Origin: MKSF01 sp037190225
GTDB lineage: Bacteria > Bacteroidota > Bacteroidia > Chitinophagales > Chitinophagaceae
Direction of reading: 5' to 3'
Length of the DNA: 64,000 nt
Assembly (NCBI GenBank): GCA_037190225.1
Contig: JBBCJL010000007.1
Location: 124,001 to 188,000, forward strand
The notes under the pieces were generated by a model, which made no database searches, was not told the origin of the DNA, and saw only the letters and a program-made list of their open reading frames with translations. Made by a program: the position numbers and the translations under genes. Below are positions 7,430-15,566 of this stretch, piece after piece (position 1 is the stretch's first letter; each line of letters starts with the position of its first letter).

Positions 7430-10044
7430 AGATCATACGGCATACAGAGGCTGCAACAGCCGCTATAGGCTCCGTAGGCGGGAAAGCCTGGCACCTGGCC
7501 CGGCTGGAGCAGGCGGGGCTCAGGGTTCCCGGGTGGATGGTAATACCCTCGGAAGCGCTGGGAGAGGTATTGCAGGGAGCGCGGGAGCCTGGGGAGATCA
7601 GGAGGCGAATCCTGGATCATACCTTTGATGCAGCATTTATACACCATATAAGGGCCTGTTTTCCCGGCGTTTCCTGGTTTGCCGTGCGTTCCTCGGCTGC
7701 CGAGGAAGACGGGGCAGATACCTCATTTGCGGGCCAGTTTGAATCTTTCCTCTTTATAAGGGCGGAAGATATTCCCGCGAAGATCAGGGAAGTGTGGCTG
7801 TCCGCGTTTTCCGGGCGGGTCGCGGCTTACAGGGAGGCCAATAACCTGGAGGCACAGCCGGGTATAGCCGTTATCATACAGGAGATGATAGCCGCGGATG
7901 CTGCAGGAGTGGCTTTCGGCATCCACCCGTCGGATGGCAACAGGAGGCAAAAGGTCATCAGTGCCATATGGGGCCTGGGCGAAGGCTTGGTATCGGGAGC
8001 GCTGGACGCGGATGTCTATATTGTTGCGGAAGATGCCCGTATCAGTAAGCAGGTAGCTATCAAGCAGCAGCGGGTCGTACAGAACGACTGCCCGGAAGGC
8101 GGTACCCGTACCGAGGATGTGCCGGGGGAGCTGCGGCAGGCAGCGGCACTGGATGACGAGGCGATACTGGAAGTGGCAGCAGTGCTGGATACCGTGTACA
8201 GGATCTTTGGTACTTACCAGGATGTGGAATTCGCCCGTAAGGACGGCCACCTGTATATTTTACAGTCCCGGGCGGTGACGGTGCTGCATAAGCTGGCGGA
8301 CAGCAGCGATGTGTACACCCTGTGGGATAACAGCAACATTATTGAATCCTACCCGGGCGTGACCACACCGCTGACCTTTTCCTTTATCAGCCGGTCGTAT
8401 GAAGGCGCTTACCGACTGTTTTGCGAATTCCTGGGTGTGGACCGGCAGACATTGCAGGATAATGACCGCGTGTTTAAAAATACGCTGGGTTTCATTAACG
8501 GCAGGGTCTATTACAACCTGAAGACCTGGTACCGGATGCTGGCACTGGTACCGGGGTATAGCATTAACGCGCGTTTCATGGAGCAGATGATGGGTGTAAA
8601 GGAACGTTTTGACCTGCCCGGCCATACGCCATTGTCCAAAGGAAAAGCCTGGTGGCGCGTTACCCGGATGGCGGTACAGATGCTATACAGGTATAGGCGT
8701 CTCCCGGCAGAGCGGGCTGCATTCCAGCGTTTGCTGGATGAGGTGATCGGGCAATACAAGCGTATGGACCTGAGCCGGCTGTCGGCTCACCGGCTGATGG
8801 ACCTGTATCTTGATTTTGAGCGGCAACTGCTGAACAAGTGGAAAGCGCCCCTGTTGAATGACTTTTTTGCCATGGTCTGGTTCGGGATATTGCAGAAGCA
8901 GACTGCAGCCTGTGTCAGCTCCAGTCCCAATATACATAATGACCTGCTGTGCGGCAGTCATGATATTATTTCCACCCAGCCTATCCACAGGAGCATTGCG
9001 CTGGCCACGATGATCAGCAATGACCCCGGATGGAGAAAGCTGTTTACGGAGCAGGATGCGGACGCGGTGTGGGCAAAGGTATCTTCAGATGCTGAATATA
9101 TGGAGCTACGCAGGGAAATAGAACGGTATATTGATGATTTCGGGGAACGCTGTATAGGAGAGCTGAAGCTGGAAACGGTTTCCTACTCGCAGGATCCCCG
9201 CCTGTTCATAGGGGTGCTGAGATCCTATGTGCATTCGGGCATCACGGCAGCCAGTATTGATACGAACGCTGAGCAGGCTATCAGGGAGCGGGCGGAGCAT
9301 GCGCTGGGATCGGCTTTGAAAGGCCGGTTCCTGAAAAAATGGTGGATCAGGAAAGCCCTGTCGAAGACCCGTGAGCTGGTAAGCGCGCGTGAGAACCTGC
9401 GCTATGAGCGGACAAGGGCCTTCGGTATTGTAAGGGCGTTATTCTCAGCTATGGGACAGCGCTGGTATGCCGAACGTATCCTGGCAGATCCCAGGGACAT
9501 CTTTTACCTTACCCGGGAGGAGATATTTGCCTTTATAGAAGGCCGCAGCGTGACACAGGATATCCGTGCGCTGGCGGCACACCGTAAGCTGGAATCGGAG
9601 GCATACAGGTCTATGCCTGCTCCTGCAGAGCGTTTTGCCACCTATGGCATGGTCTATCACGCCAATGACTTTTATTCCCGCCGCAAGGTAGAGGTCACTG
9701 CGGGTGACCTGAAGGGCACCGGCTGCTGCCCCGGCATCGTACGCGCCCCGGTGAAGGTGGTGACCGATCCCGCGTCAGTATCGGATATGGAGGGTGCTAT
9801 CCTGGTAACTTCCAGCACAGATCCCGGCTGGGTGACCCTGTTTCCCGGCGCGGCCGGCATCATAGTGGAAAGAGGCAGCCTGCTGAGCCATTCCGCTATT
9901 GTCTCGCGGGAGATGGGCAAGCCATGCATTGTAGGAGTAACGGGTCTGCTGCAGCGCCTGCGTACCGGTGATGTGGTAGAGATGGATGGCAGCAGCGGCT
10001 ATATCCGTATCATAACATCCCCGGGGCAGGAACCGCCAGACTGA
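7426..10044 (+). CDS. PEP synthase/rifampin phosphotransferase-like dikinase
   Basis: The 872-residue protein has an N-terminal ATP-grasp domain of the PPDK type (GGKAWHLARLEQAGLRVPGW near residue 18, VRSSAAEEDGADTSFAGQFE near 89) and ends with the PEP-utilising swivel domain, with STDPGWVTLFPGAAGI and GSLLSHSAIVSRE carrying the phosphohistidine candidate His822. The C-terminal TIM barrel that binds pyruvate in true PEP synthase is absent; instead about 480 central residues are unfamiliar. The same order (ATP-grasp, substrate domain, terminal His domain) is known from rifampin phosphotransferase, where ATP's beta-phosphate is moved to a small molecule. Last gene of the run; I infer it phosphorylates the pathway's alcohol or head group. 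Confidence 0.85.
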   Translation: MKIIRHTEAATAAIGSVGGKAWHLARLEQAGLRVPGWMVIPSEALGEVLQGAREPGEIRRRILDHTFDAAFIHHIRACFPGVSWFAVRSSAAEEDGADTSFAGQFESFLFIRAEDIPAKIREVWLSAFSGRVAAYREANNLEAQPGIAVIIQEMIAADAAGVAFGIHPSDGNRRQKVISAIWGLGEGLVSGALDADVYIVAEDARISKQVAIKQQRVVQNDCPEGGTRTEDVPGELRQAAALDDEAILEVAAVLDTVYRIFGTYQDVEFARKDGHLYILQSRAVTVLHKLADSSDVYTLWDNSNIIESYPGVTTPLTFSFISRSYEGAYRLFCEFLGVDRQTLQDNDRVFKNTLGFINGRVYYNLKTWYRMLALVPGYSINARFMEQMMGVKERFDLPGHTPLSKGKAWWRVTRMAVQMLYRYRRLPAERAAFQRLLDEVIGQYKRMDLSRLSAHRLMDLYLDFERQLLNKWKAPLLNDFFAMVWFGILQKQTAACVSSSPNIHNDLLCGSHDIISTQPIHRSIALATMISNDPGWRKLFTEQDADAVWAKVSSDAEYMELRREIERYIDDFGERCIGELKLETVSYSQDPRLFIGVLRSYVHSGITAASIDTNAEQAIRERAEHALGSALKGRFLKKWWIRKALSKTRELVSARENLRYERTRAFGIVRALFSAMGQRWYAERILADPRDIFYLTREEIFAFIEGRSVTQDIRALAAHRKLESEAYRSMPAPAERFATYGMVYHANDFYSRRKVEVTAGDLKGTGCCPGIVRAPVKVVTDPASVSDMEGAILVTSSTDPGWVTLFPGAAGIIVERGSLLSHSAIVSREMGKPCIVGVTGLLQRLRTGDVVEMDGSSGYIRIITSPGQEPPD

Positions 10045-10262
10045 ACCGTAGTGCAAAAGCAGTATCATTAAAATGTTAGAAAAAATATTTGCTTTTGTGA
10101 ACAAAAATATAAACCGGTTGTTATCCAAACAGAAATATCTAATATGAAGAACTGATCAGCCCTGGTAAACAGACTTCAATTCTATTAGATACATCCATCC
10201 ATGAATGTTTTGTAGTTAGTTTTTGAAGTTTATTTTTTTAACCCCGAAAAATACGAAAACCT

Positions 10263-10400
10263 ATGAAACAGAAGACCCTAGATTTCCTTTACCGGCTGGT
10301 AATGTATTTTACTGCCGCATCGCTGGCATATACCGTAGCAGTTGCTTTGTATGTCTTGTATGCATATATCACCGGCGACCTGATCTTCAAGCTTCCTTAA
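10263..10400 (+). CDS. 45-residue single-span membrane peptide
   Basis: A short frame begins ATG at 10263 and ends TAA at 10398-10400: MKQKTLDFLYRLVMYF..., with one clear hydrophobic segment (about 11-37) and the tail GDLIFKLP. It reads as a small inner-membrane peptide: positive N-terminus, one span, short polar end. An upstream sequence, TTAGTTTTTG near 10216, resembles the -7 element with one extra T. The overlapping 120-residue frame starting at 10223 has no such organisation and I reject it. Function unknown. Confidence 0.55.
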   Translation: MKQKTLDFLYRLVMYFTAASLAYTVAVALYVLYAYITGDLIFKLP

Positions 10401-10602
10401 GGAAGTACATATGTTTTTGCGTGCAGGGGAACGTAAAAAAGCGCTTATTTCTCTCTCAGGCGGCATATTGGGGAAATGCCGGAGCCAGGATAAGCGGAAG
10501 ATATTTAACGGAGCAGGCTTGCAGGGAAGTATCGGCATTGCCGGCAAGAAATAAAATACATAGTTTTAAATACAGCCGTTCATAGTTCAATACGATGTAG
10601 CG

Positions 10603-10630
10603 AAGCACACTCTTCCGGGTGTGCTTTTTC
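10603..10630 (+). terminator. Intrinsic terminator
   Basis: 8-bp hairpin (10603-10610 with 10619-10626, loop TCTTCCGG) running directly into a T tract; ends plus-strand transcription. Confidence 0.75.
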
Positions 10631-10643
10631 TATCAATAAAATG

Positions 10644-10680
10644 TACAGGCGTTATGACCTCACTGGTCATAACGCCTGTA
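10644..10680 (-). terminator. Perfect 16-bp hairpin, probable terminator for the minus-strand secreted-protein genes
   Basis: Arms 10644-10659 and 10665-10680 pair perfectly around TCACT. It lies about 115 bases beyond the stop of the minus-strand gene ending at 10797. There is no strong T run, so the role is inferred from position. Confidence 0.5.
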
Positions 10681-10796
10681 TGGTATTACCGCAAAGCAGG
10701 AAGCGCATGGCTTATCCGCGTGTATAGCGCACCTGCCCGTGCAACACCTGGTCAGGAAGTAAATCCCGTAACAGGAATATGCTCCGCTGATTCAGG

Positions 10797-11177
10797 CTAA
10801 GAGAAGATCACCATAGTGATGTTTGCGGTAGGGCTTCCCTGTGCCCAGGTGGCCTGGTAGGCACTACCTGGAGGGTTGGTACACGGAGGGAAAACACCTA
10901 CTGCAGCACTGGTAGTATAAGTAGTGCCGCCATACCAGAGTGACTGGTAACCGGCAGGAGCTCCATTCCACGTAAACCTGACACCAAAATAATCAGGTGT
11001 GCCCGGGGGAGTAGTTGTAGTGTACATACCCGGAGGCACTGAATGGAATACACCGTCATTGGTAGTATATACGTCGTAGGTACACCCGGTGGTATTAAAG
11101 ATCGTTAAGGTGTTGGCGTTTGCCAGGGAAGTCAGCAAGGTGCCTGCGAGCAGCATGCCTGAGATTTTTCTGATCAT
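10797..11177 (-). CDS. Small secreted protein, tandem paralogue 1
   Basis: The 126-residue product has an N-terminal signal peptide (MIRKISGMLLAGTLLTSLANA, cleavage likely after ANA) and a mature part of about 105 residues rich in Thr, Pro, Gly, Tyr and Trp. Two cysteines (in TGCTY and FPPCTN) could form a disulphide. It shares the pattern N-x-IFN-x-T-x-C, V-x-PPC and YQATWAQGSPTA-x-x-T-x-VIF with the genes at 11199 and 11652. I do not recognise a named family. The small beta-rich character and lack of charge suggest a secreted or surface protein; a binding function is only a guess. Confidence 0.8.
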   Translation of the reverse strand: MIRKISGMLLAGTLLTSLANANTLTIFNTTGCTYDVYTTNDGVFHSVPPGMYTTTTPPGTPDYFGVRFTWNGAPAGYQSLWYGGTTYTTSAAVGVFPPCTNPPGSAYQATWAQGSPTANITMVIFS

Positions 11178-11198
11178 GAGCTAAAGGTTTAAAAGTGA

Positions 11199-11573
11199 TT
11201 ATGGAAAAATTATGAGTGTAGCGTTAGCTGTTGCGTTGGCTTGTGCCCAGGATATCTGGTAAGGGCCGCTACCGGGAATACAGGGCGGATATACGCCTAT
11301 AGTACTGCTATTATCGTAAGTATGTGTTGGAAATATTGCATAAATGGATGCATCGGGCAGGCCGCTCCAGCTTACTTTCGCACCTGTAGCGTCAAAAGTG
11401 CCGGAATTAACGGTCAGTGTCTGCATCGGGGCAACGGTTAAAGGGGGGATTCCACTGTTGAAGGCCACTCTATACGGGCAGTTGGTAATGTTGAAGATCG
11501 TGACATTGTTGGCGTAAGCAGATGTGCCTGCGCATACTGCAAACATACTGAGGGTTGTTAAGAATTGTTTCAT
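11199..11573 (-). CDS. Small secreted protein, tandem paralogue 2 (divergent)
   Basis: A 124-residue protein with a signal peptide ending near AYA and the same skeleton as its neighbours: NVTIFNITNCPY at the mature start, GVYPPC in the middle, and YQISWAQANATANATLIIFP at the end. The central half is quite different from paralogues 1 and 3, so this copy is older or has a different ligand. It is 21 bases upstream of paralogue 1 on the same strand, hence probably co-transcribed with it. Function unknown. Confidence 0.8.
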   Translation of the reverse strand: MKQFLTTLSMFAVCAGTSAYANNVTIFNITNCPYRVAFNSGIPPLTVAPMQTLTVNSGTFDATGAKVSWSGLPDASIYAIFPTHTYDNSSTIGVYPPCIPGSGPYQISWAQANATANATLIIFP

Positions 11574-11651
11574 GGTCAGGGATTAAAGGTTAAAAATGTT
11601 ATCAGGCGCGAAGTGCTTACCTGTGATAATATGCTTCAGATAACTGCCGGA

Positions 11652-12029
11652 TCAGAAGATCACCATAGTAACATCTGCGGTAGGACTTCCCTGTGCCCAG
11701 GTGGCCTGGTAGGGATTACCTGAAGGGTTGGTGCAGGGAGGAAAAACGCCCACTGTGCTGCTGGTCGTGAAAGTGGTGCCGCCATACCAGAGCGACTGGT
11801 GGCTGGAAGGTGCACCATCCCAGGTAAACCTTACAGCTGTATATTCGGGCATGCCCGGGGCAGAAGTAACTGAATAGGGTCCCGGGGGCACAATATGGAT
11901 CACTCCGTCATTCGCGGTATGTACAATAAAGGTACACCCTGTGGTATTAAAAATGTTCAGGGTATTGGCGTTTGCCAGGGATGCCAGCAAGGTGCCGGCC
12001 AGTAGCAGGCCTGAGATCTTTTTGATCAT
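11652..12029 (-). CDS. Small secreted protein, tandem paralogue 3
   Basis: A 125-residue protein very close to paralogue 1, with the same signal sequence (KKISGLLLAGTLLASLANA), the same two cysteines and the block GVFPPCTNPSG...YQATWAQGSPTA. I start it at the ATG at 12029; a two-codon longer frame would need TTG. The near identity of copies 1 and 3 compared with copy 2 between them points to a recent duplication or gene conversion. Function unknown. Confidence 0.8.
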   Translation of the reverse strand: MIKKISGLLLAGTLLASLANANTLNIFNTTGCTFIVHTANDGVIHIVPPGPYSVTSAPGMPEYTAVRFTWDGAPSSHQSLWYGGTTFTTSSTVGVFPPCTNPSGNPYQATWAQGSPTADVTMVIF

Positions 12030-12257
12030 AAACAAGGTTTTAGGGGGTGAATATTAAAAATACTAATAAGCAATAGTAAGGTACCATCTGTAGCTGGTCC
12101 GGCCTCACAGTGTGTGCCTAGTGTGCAGGACAGTATGCGATTGCCGGTAACATACCAGCGGAATGACCGCTAGGATGTATTTTATCCCGGATATTTGAAC
12201 AGACCGGTGACCGCCAGAGCGGTTCTTACAGGGGCCGTTCCGCTGTGGGGTGCTGCT

Positions 12258-12362
12258 TTATAATCTATGGTTGACGGTATTAATAAGGGTCACATCGTTG
12301 ACACAGGCGGATGTGACTACTGGTACCGTTAAGGTAGTAGGAGTCATTAAGTGTTGTTTCAT
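12258..12362 (-). pseudogene. Truncated fourth copy of the small secreted protein family
   Basis: A 34-codon frame begins MKQHLMTPTTLTVPVVTSACVND and stops at TAA just after the segment NDVTLINTVN, which matches the mature start NNVTIFNITN of paralogue 2. The N-terminus aligns with the signal peptide of paralogue 2, though hydrophobicity is degraded. The remaining part of the protein is missing downstream. It looks like a decayed or recombined remnant; translation is uncertain. Confidence 0.5.
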
Positions 12363-12904
12363 GGTTTTCAGGTTGGGTATAACAGGTGGATTGAGAAAAT
12401 CAAATCATGGGTGGCCATGATAATGATTGTAAACATAATAAATATAATTTAAAATTTATTATAAATTTTAAATATTTTAACTGGCTGTCGACAGCAGCAG
12501 GGTCGGCTTACCTGTTATTACGGATGTGCTTCGCTGAGAAGTGTTTCTCTGTTGGGTTAGAAAAATGATTTCGCTATACAGGTACTGTAGCGTGCTGGTC
12601 ATTCTGAACGGATGTGGGGAAGCTCTTATACAGGTTTGCAGCTTATCTATAGTGCATGCTACACCTTCCATATGATGACTTTGTTTTTTTATATATAGAT
12701 AGTCAGTTAATAGAAAGTAACAAACGATTATCTGTTTATGCAGCTTGCCGGTACTGCAGGTAAGGATGCAGAGACCTCTGCCTGTATATCCTGAGGATAG
12801 CCGGCAGGTTCACAGCAAGTAAATACTAAAAGTATCGTCAATATTCTCTTCTGTGACTGTTGGTATATGCTGTCTTTGCCAGGGCTTTGCGATGGATGCT
12901 AAAA
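12363..12904. other. Gene-free region with an AT-only palindrome
   Basis: About 540 bases without a credible gene (a 64-codon minus-strand frame at 12477-12671 has no protein-like features). At 12447-12473 there is a perfect AT-only palindrome, with 13-base arms around one T, upstream of the secreted-protein cluster on its strand. Confidence 0.5.
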
Positions 12905-13345
12905 TCAATGCTTTTGTACGTGCTTTTTTTGTTGCAGTTCCCTGTAAATATTCCGCAGGCTGAAAGCAGTAGCCAGCACGGGGAAAAAAATAGCGGCAAG
13001 CAGTGTGAAATCGTGCCTTCTGAAGAGCTGTGGAAATTCAGGAGAAAAGGACAATACGAAGAGTAGAGTTCCTGTAAGTAATCCCAGTGCTGCCACTTTG
13101 GAGGTTTTATTGGACAGGATGTTGTTGATCCTTATTATAAGGGAAACGAAGCCGAATAGTCCGGGAACAGAGAACCCGATCATTTGTAGTGCTCTTTCCC
13201 ATTGCCTGTCTGGTATTTCCGCCTGGAATACCTCCAGGAGCATTACCAGGAGCAACAGGGCAGGTATCAGGGTAAGGAGCAGGGTAATGCTGAGCAATAT
13301 GATCTCTGTTATTTTGGCGGTCTTATTATTACGGGAAGTCGTCAT
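12905..13345 (-). CDS. Hypothetical membrane protein
   Basis: The 146-residue protein starts MTTSRNNKTAKITEI and has four hydrophobic segments (about residues 14-37, 54-74, 81-98 and 112-131) with a basic C-terminus ending QQKKHVQKH. An alternative ATG at 13381 adds 12 residues and overlaps the stop of the upstream VOC gene by seven bases (ATGCTGA), which would allow coupled translation; the internal start gives a more normal N-terminus. Nothing in the sequence reveals a function. Confidence 0.65.
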   Translation of the reverse strand: MTTSRNNKTAKITEIILLSITLLLTLIPALLLLVMLLEVFQAEIPDRQWERALQMIGFSVPGLFGFVSLIIRINNILSNKTSKVAALGLLTGTLLFVLSFSPEFPQLFRRHDFTLLAAIFFPVLATAFSLRNIYRELQQKKHVQKH

Positions 13346-13374
13346 AAAGGAATTTATATCTATGAAGGCCGGTC

Positions 13375-13770
13375 TCAGCATTGGCGCTGGGCAAAAGCTA
13401 TGATATGATTGTCAGGATCGGCAAGATAGCACACCTTATCGCCCCAGTCCCTGTCCGTTACAGGACTGATAAGCCGGGCGCCGTGCCGGAGCGCATGGTC
13501 GCATTCAAACGCTACGTCCGCTACGTACAGGTAAAGCTCGCATCTCGGGATGCCGTTGCCGTTATCGGGGTGTGGCGTTTTATCGCCCAGTATCCTGGCG
13601 ATGCCCTGGTTGGGCATCAGGCCCAGCTTGCAATTGTCAGCCAGTCGGAACTCTGTCATGCCCGGCACATGAAGATCGGGCTCCTTCCGGAACAGCCCGG
13701 TATAGAATGCTGCGGATGCCTGCTGGTCTTTGACGTAAAGGATGATCTCTATAAGCTGTATATGTTTCAT
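13375..13770 (-). CDS. VOC-superfamily (glyoxalase/bleomycin resistance-like) protein
   Basis: The 131-residue protein shows two beta-alpha-beta-beta-beta halves typical of the vicinal oxygen chelate fold: IEIILYVKDQQASAAFYTGLF at the start, CELYLYVADVAFECDHALRHGARLISP in the second half, and a closing CYLADPDNHIIAFAQ. Members bind a metal or a small ligand and act as glyoxalases, dioxygenases or antibiotic-binding proteins; the substrate cannot be deduced. A TAACTTTG -7 element precedes it, so it probably heads a two-gene unit with the membrane protein downstream. Confidence 0.85.
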   Translation of the reverse strand: MKHIQLIEIILYVKDQQASAAFYTGLFRKEPDLHVPGMTEFRLADNCKLGLMPNQGIARILGDKTPHPDNGNGIPRCELYLYVADVAFECDHALRHGARLISPVTDRDWGDKVCYLADPDNHIIAFAQRQC

Positions 13771-13808
13771 GCCGGAATCTGTAAGGAGGTATATAAAGTA
13801 GGGTGCTG

Positions 13809-13816
13809 CAAAGTTA
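13809..13816 (-). promoter_or_regulatory. Bacteroidota -7 element TAACTTTG for the VOC gene
   Basis: Exact TAnnTTTG on the minus strand, 38 bases upstream of the VOC start codon. Confidence 0.5.
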
Positions 13817-13869
13817 GAAAAATCTGCCGGGTACGGTATAATAAAGGTTTAGTAGTTTTTTCCGGTGCA

Positions 13870-14430
13870 ACAAGACTGAAAGGCTGGCATTATACCATTA
13901 TTATATTTAACCACGAAGTGATGACAATGTAGATGACCGTTGCCGTACGGTGAGAAAGGGTAGATGTGGTCATCAGGCACATTCTGCCACCCTTTCAGGG
14001 TTTAGGTTGGGGTAAATTATTTTTTGGCTATAGTTATTATACCGCTTCGCGGTTGTATATAAGCCCGAAGGTTTGACATTACTATAGGATTATACCATTA
14101 TCCATATTAACCACGAAGTGGTGGTATTGTAAATGCCCGATGGTATATATTGAGCAAGGGATCGGCATAGCCATCAGATAAATTCAGCCATCCAGGATTT
14201 AGGTTGGGGTAAATTATCTTCTGGCTATAGTTATTATACCGCTTCTCGGTTGTATATAAGCCTGAAAGGCTGACATTATCATAATTATAGCATTATTCGT
14301 ATTACCGCTTCTCGGTTGTATACAAGCCCGAATGGCTGACATTACTATAGGATTATACCATTATCCATATTAACCACGGAGTGGTGACATTATAGATGAT
14401 CTATCAGGCACAGCCATTAAATAACATCTA
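13870..14430. repeat. Array of degenerate intergenic repeats with small hairpins
   Basis: Two kinds of unit alternate. One contains TTAACCACGAAGTGGTG (copies near 13908, 14108 and, as CCACGGAGTGG, 14372), usually preceded by ATTATACCATTATCCATAT. The other contains GGTTGGGGTAAATTAT followed by CTATAGTTATTATACCGC and a TTC-GCGGT hairpin (14006-14070 and 14203-14266; partial 14298-14332). Spacing between like copies is about 198-200 bases, then 263. CCAC-GAA-GTGG and ACCGC-TTC-GCGGT can each fold as tiny hairpins. No open frame is supported through the block. Confidence 0.8.
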
Positions 14431-14537
14431 TATTTGGCCATATGCTTTAATTGTATTATCTTTATAGATATTCAGCACTCACTTTACATTTGGATGTTGT
14501 CTTCATTTATTTTCTCACACAACAACATCCATTATTT

Positions 14538-15260
14538 ATGGCTTTGCTGCTTTTCTTTATCATACATTGGTATGCCTCTTTATTTTTTCAGTCCGTATTT
14601 CATCACCGTTATGCCGCGCATAATATGTTCACTATGTCCCGCACCTGGGAGAGACTATTCTATATAGGCTGCTTTATTACACAGGGTTCTTCTTACATCA
14701 GCGCCTATGCCTATGGCCTGATGCACCGCTTGCATCATGCGCATACAGACGAGCCGGAAGACCCGCATTCTCCTCACAACGAACCTAATCCTTTTTTAAT
14801 GATGTGGGTGACCAGGAACAGTTATTTCAACCTGTACATAGGCAAAACGCAGGCGGCGGAGAAGTACAAAAAGAATCTCCCGGAATGGGAAGCTTTTGAC
14901 AGGTTAGCGCACAGCGGCATTGCACGGTTATGCTGGGTGGCCATATATGCGCTTATCTACAGCCTGCTGGCTACCGCCTGGTGGCAGTGGCTGCTGTTCC
15001 CTGTTACCGTAGCCATGGGGTCCTTTCAGGGCGTAGTGGTCAACTGGTGGGCACATAAATTCGGGTATGAAAATTTTAAGGTAAGCAATACTTCTAAAAA
15101 TATACTTCCTGTAGATCTGATCTTCTGGGGAGAGGCTTATCATAACAATCATCATAAACATCCCACACGTCCCAACAATGCAGCAAGATGGTTTGAATGG
15201 GATATGGGCTTCCAGAGCATGCGGCTGCTGAATTACCTGCGTGTTATTAAGCTTAAATGA
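14538..15260 (+). CDS. Acyl-CoA/acyl-lipid fatty acid desaturase
   Basis: The 240-residue integral membrane enzyme carries three histidine boxes that bind the di-iron centre: HHRYAAH (about residue 21), HRLHHAHTD (about 62) and HNNHHKHP (about 205). The spacing is that of stearoyl-CoA-type desaturases, which insert a cis double bond into saturated acyl chains to keep membranes fluid. I use the ATG at 14538, where bacterial relatives begin (ALLLFFIIHWYASLF); the longer frame needs a TTG at 14451. It stands next to the repeat array and faces the cold-shock gene run. Confidence 0.88.
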   Translation: MALLLFFIIHWYASLFFQSVFHHRYAAHNMFTMSRTWERLFYIGCFITQGSSYISAYAYGLMHRLHHAHTDEPEDPHSPHNEPNPFLMMWVTRNSYFNLYIGKTQAAEKYKKNLPEWEAFDRLAHSGIARLCWVAIYALIYSLLATAWWQWLLFPVTVAMGSFQGVVVNWWAHKFGYENFKVSNTSKNILPVDLIFWGEAYHNNHHKHPTRPNNAARWFEWDMGFQSMRLLNYLRVIKLK

Positions 15261-15566
15261 TGCAGGTGACCGGGACCTTGTTTCCCCTTTTAGATATAGA
15301 TAAAAAGTATTGTACGGATGCAGGAAATAAAAGACGGCTCCGTACTTTCCGGTGATACTATGTTTAGTGTTGTGTATTTCGGCTGTGGTGCAGCGAAACG
15401 GAGCAACCTGGAATAGCTGTGTAAAATTCATTTCCTCTTGCTAAACAAAATTCTGTAATGCGGCCTGTCCTGACAGCTTATTTTCTATAGATAGGTATAT
15501 AAAAAAATGCAGCAAAGCGATCGAACCGCTTTGCTGCTTCAGGATATTCACACTGTAGTATGTGTA
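15261..15566. other. Convergent spacer
   Basis: About 300 bases between the desaturase and csp; contains only the minus-strand terminator described next. Confidence 0.5.
15501..15537 (-). terminator. Intrinsic terminator of the cold-shock gene run
   Basis: 11-bp hairpin (15509-15519 with 15527-15537), followed on the minus strand by a run of seven T (15507-15501). It lies 30 bases past the csp stop codon. Confidence 0.85.

Larger units (their letters stand above)
10401..10796. other. Gene-free convergent spacer with two hairpins
   Basis: About 400 bases between a plus-strand small gene and a minus-strand gene. Apart from the two hairpins listed separately (10603-10630 and 10644-10680) I see nothing recognisable. 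Confidence 0.5.

Noticed and set aside
3461..10044. Complete archaeal-type ether lipid pathway
   Set aside because: No geranylgeranylglyceryl phosphate synthase or geranylgeranyl diphosphate synthase in the window; only a partial resemblance can be claimed.
10223..10585. 120-codon plus-strand frame
   Set aside because: Cys/Arg/Tyr-rich with no protein-like pattern; the 45-codon frame within it, in another frame, has a clear start, membrane span and stop.
12477..12671. 64-codon minus-strand frame
   Set aside because: Short, no homology or composition support, in an AT-rich non-coding region.
13381..13932. Long plus-strand frame opposite the VOC gene
   Set aside because: Antisense shadow of the VOC gene; the minus-strand product has the VOC fold pattern and a promoter.
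13870..14430. CRISPR array
   Set aside because: Repeat copies diverge, units are about 200 bases, there are no uniform spacers and no cas genes nearby.
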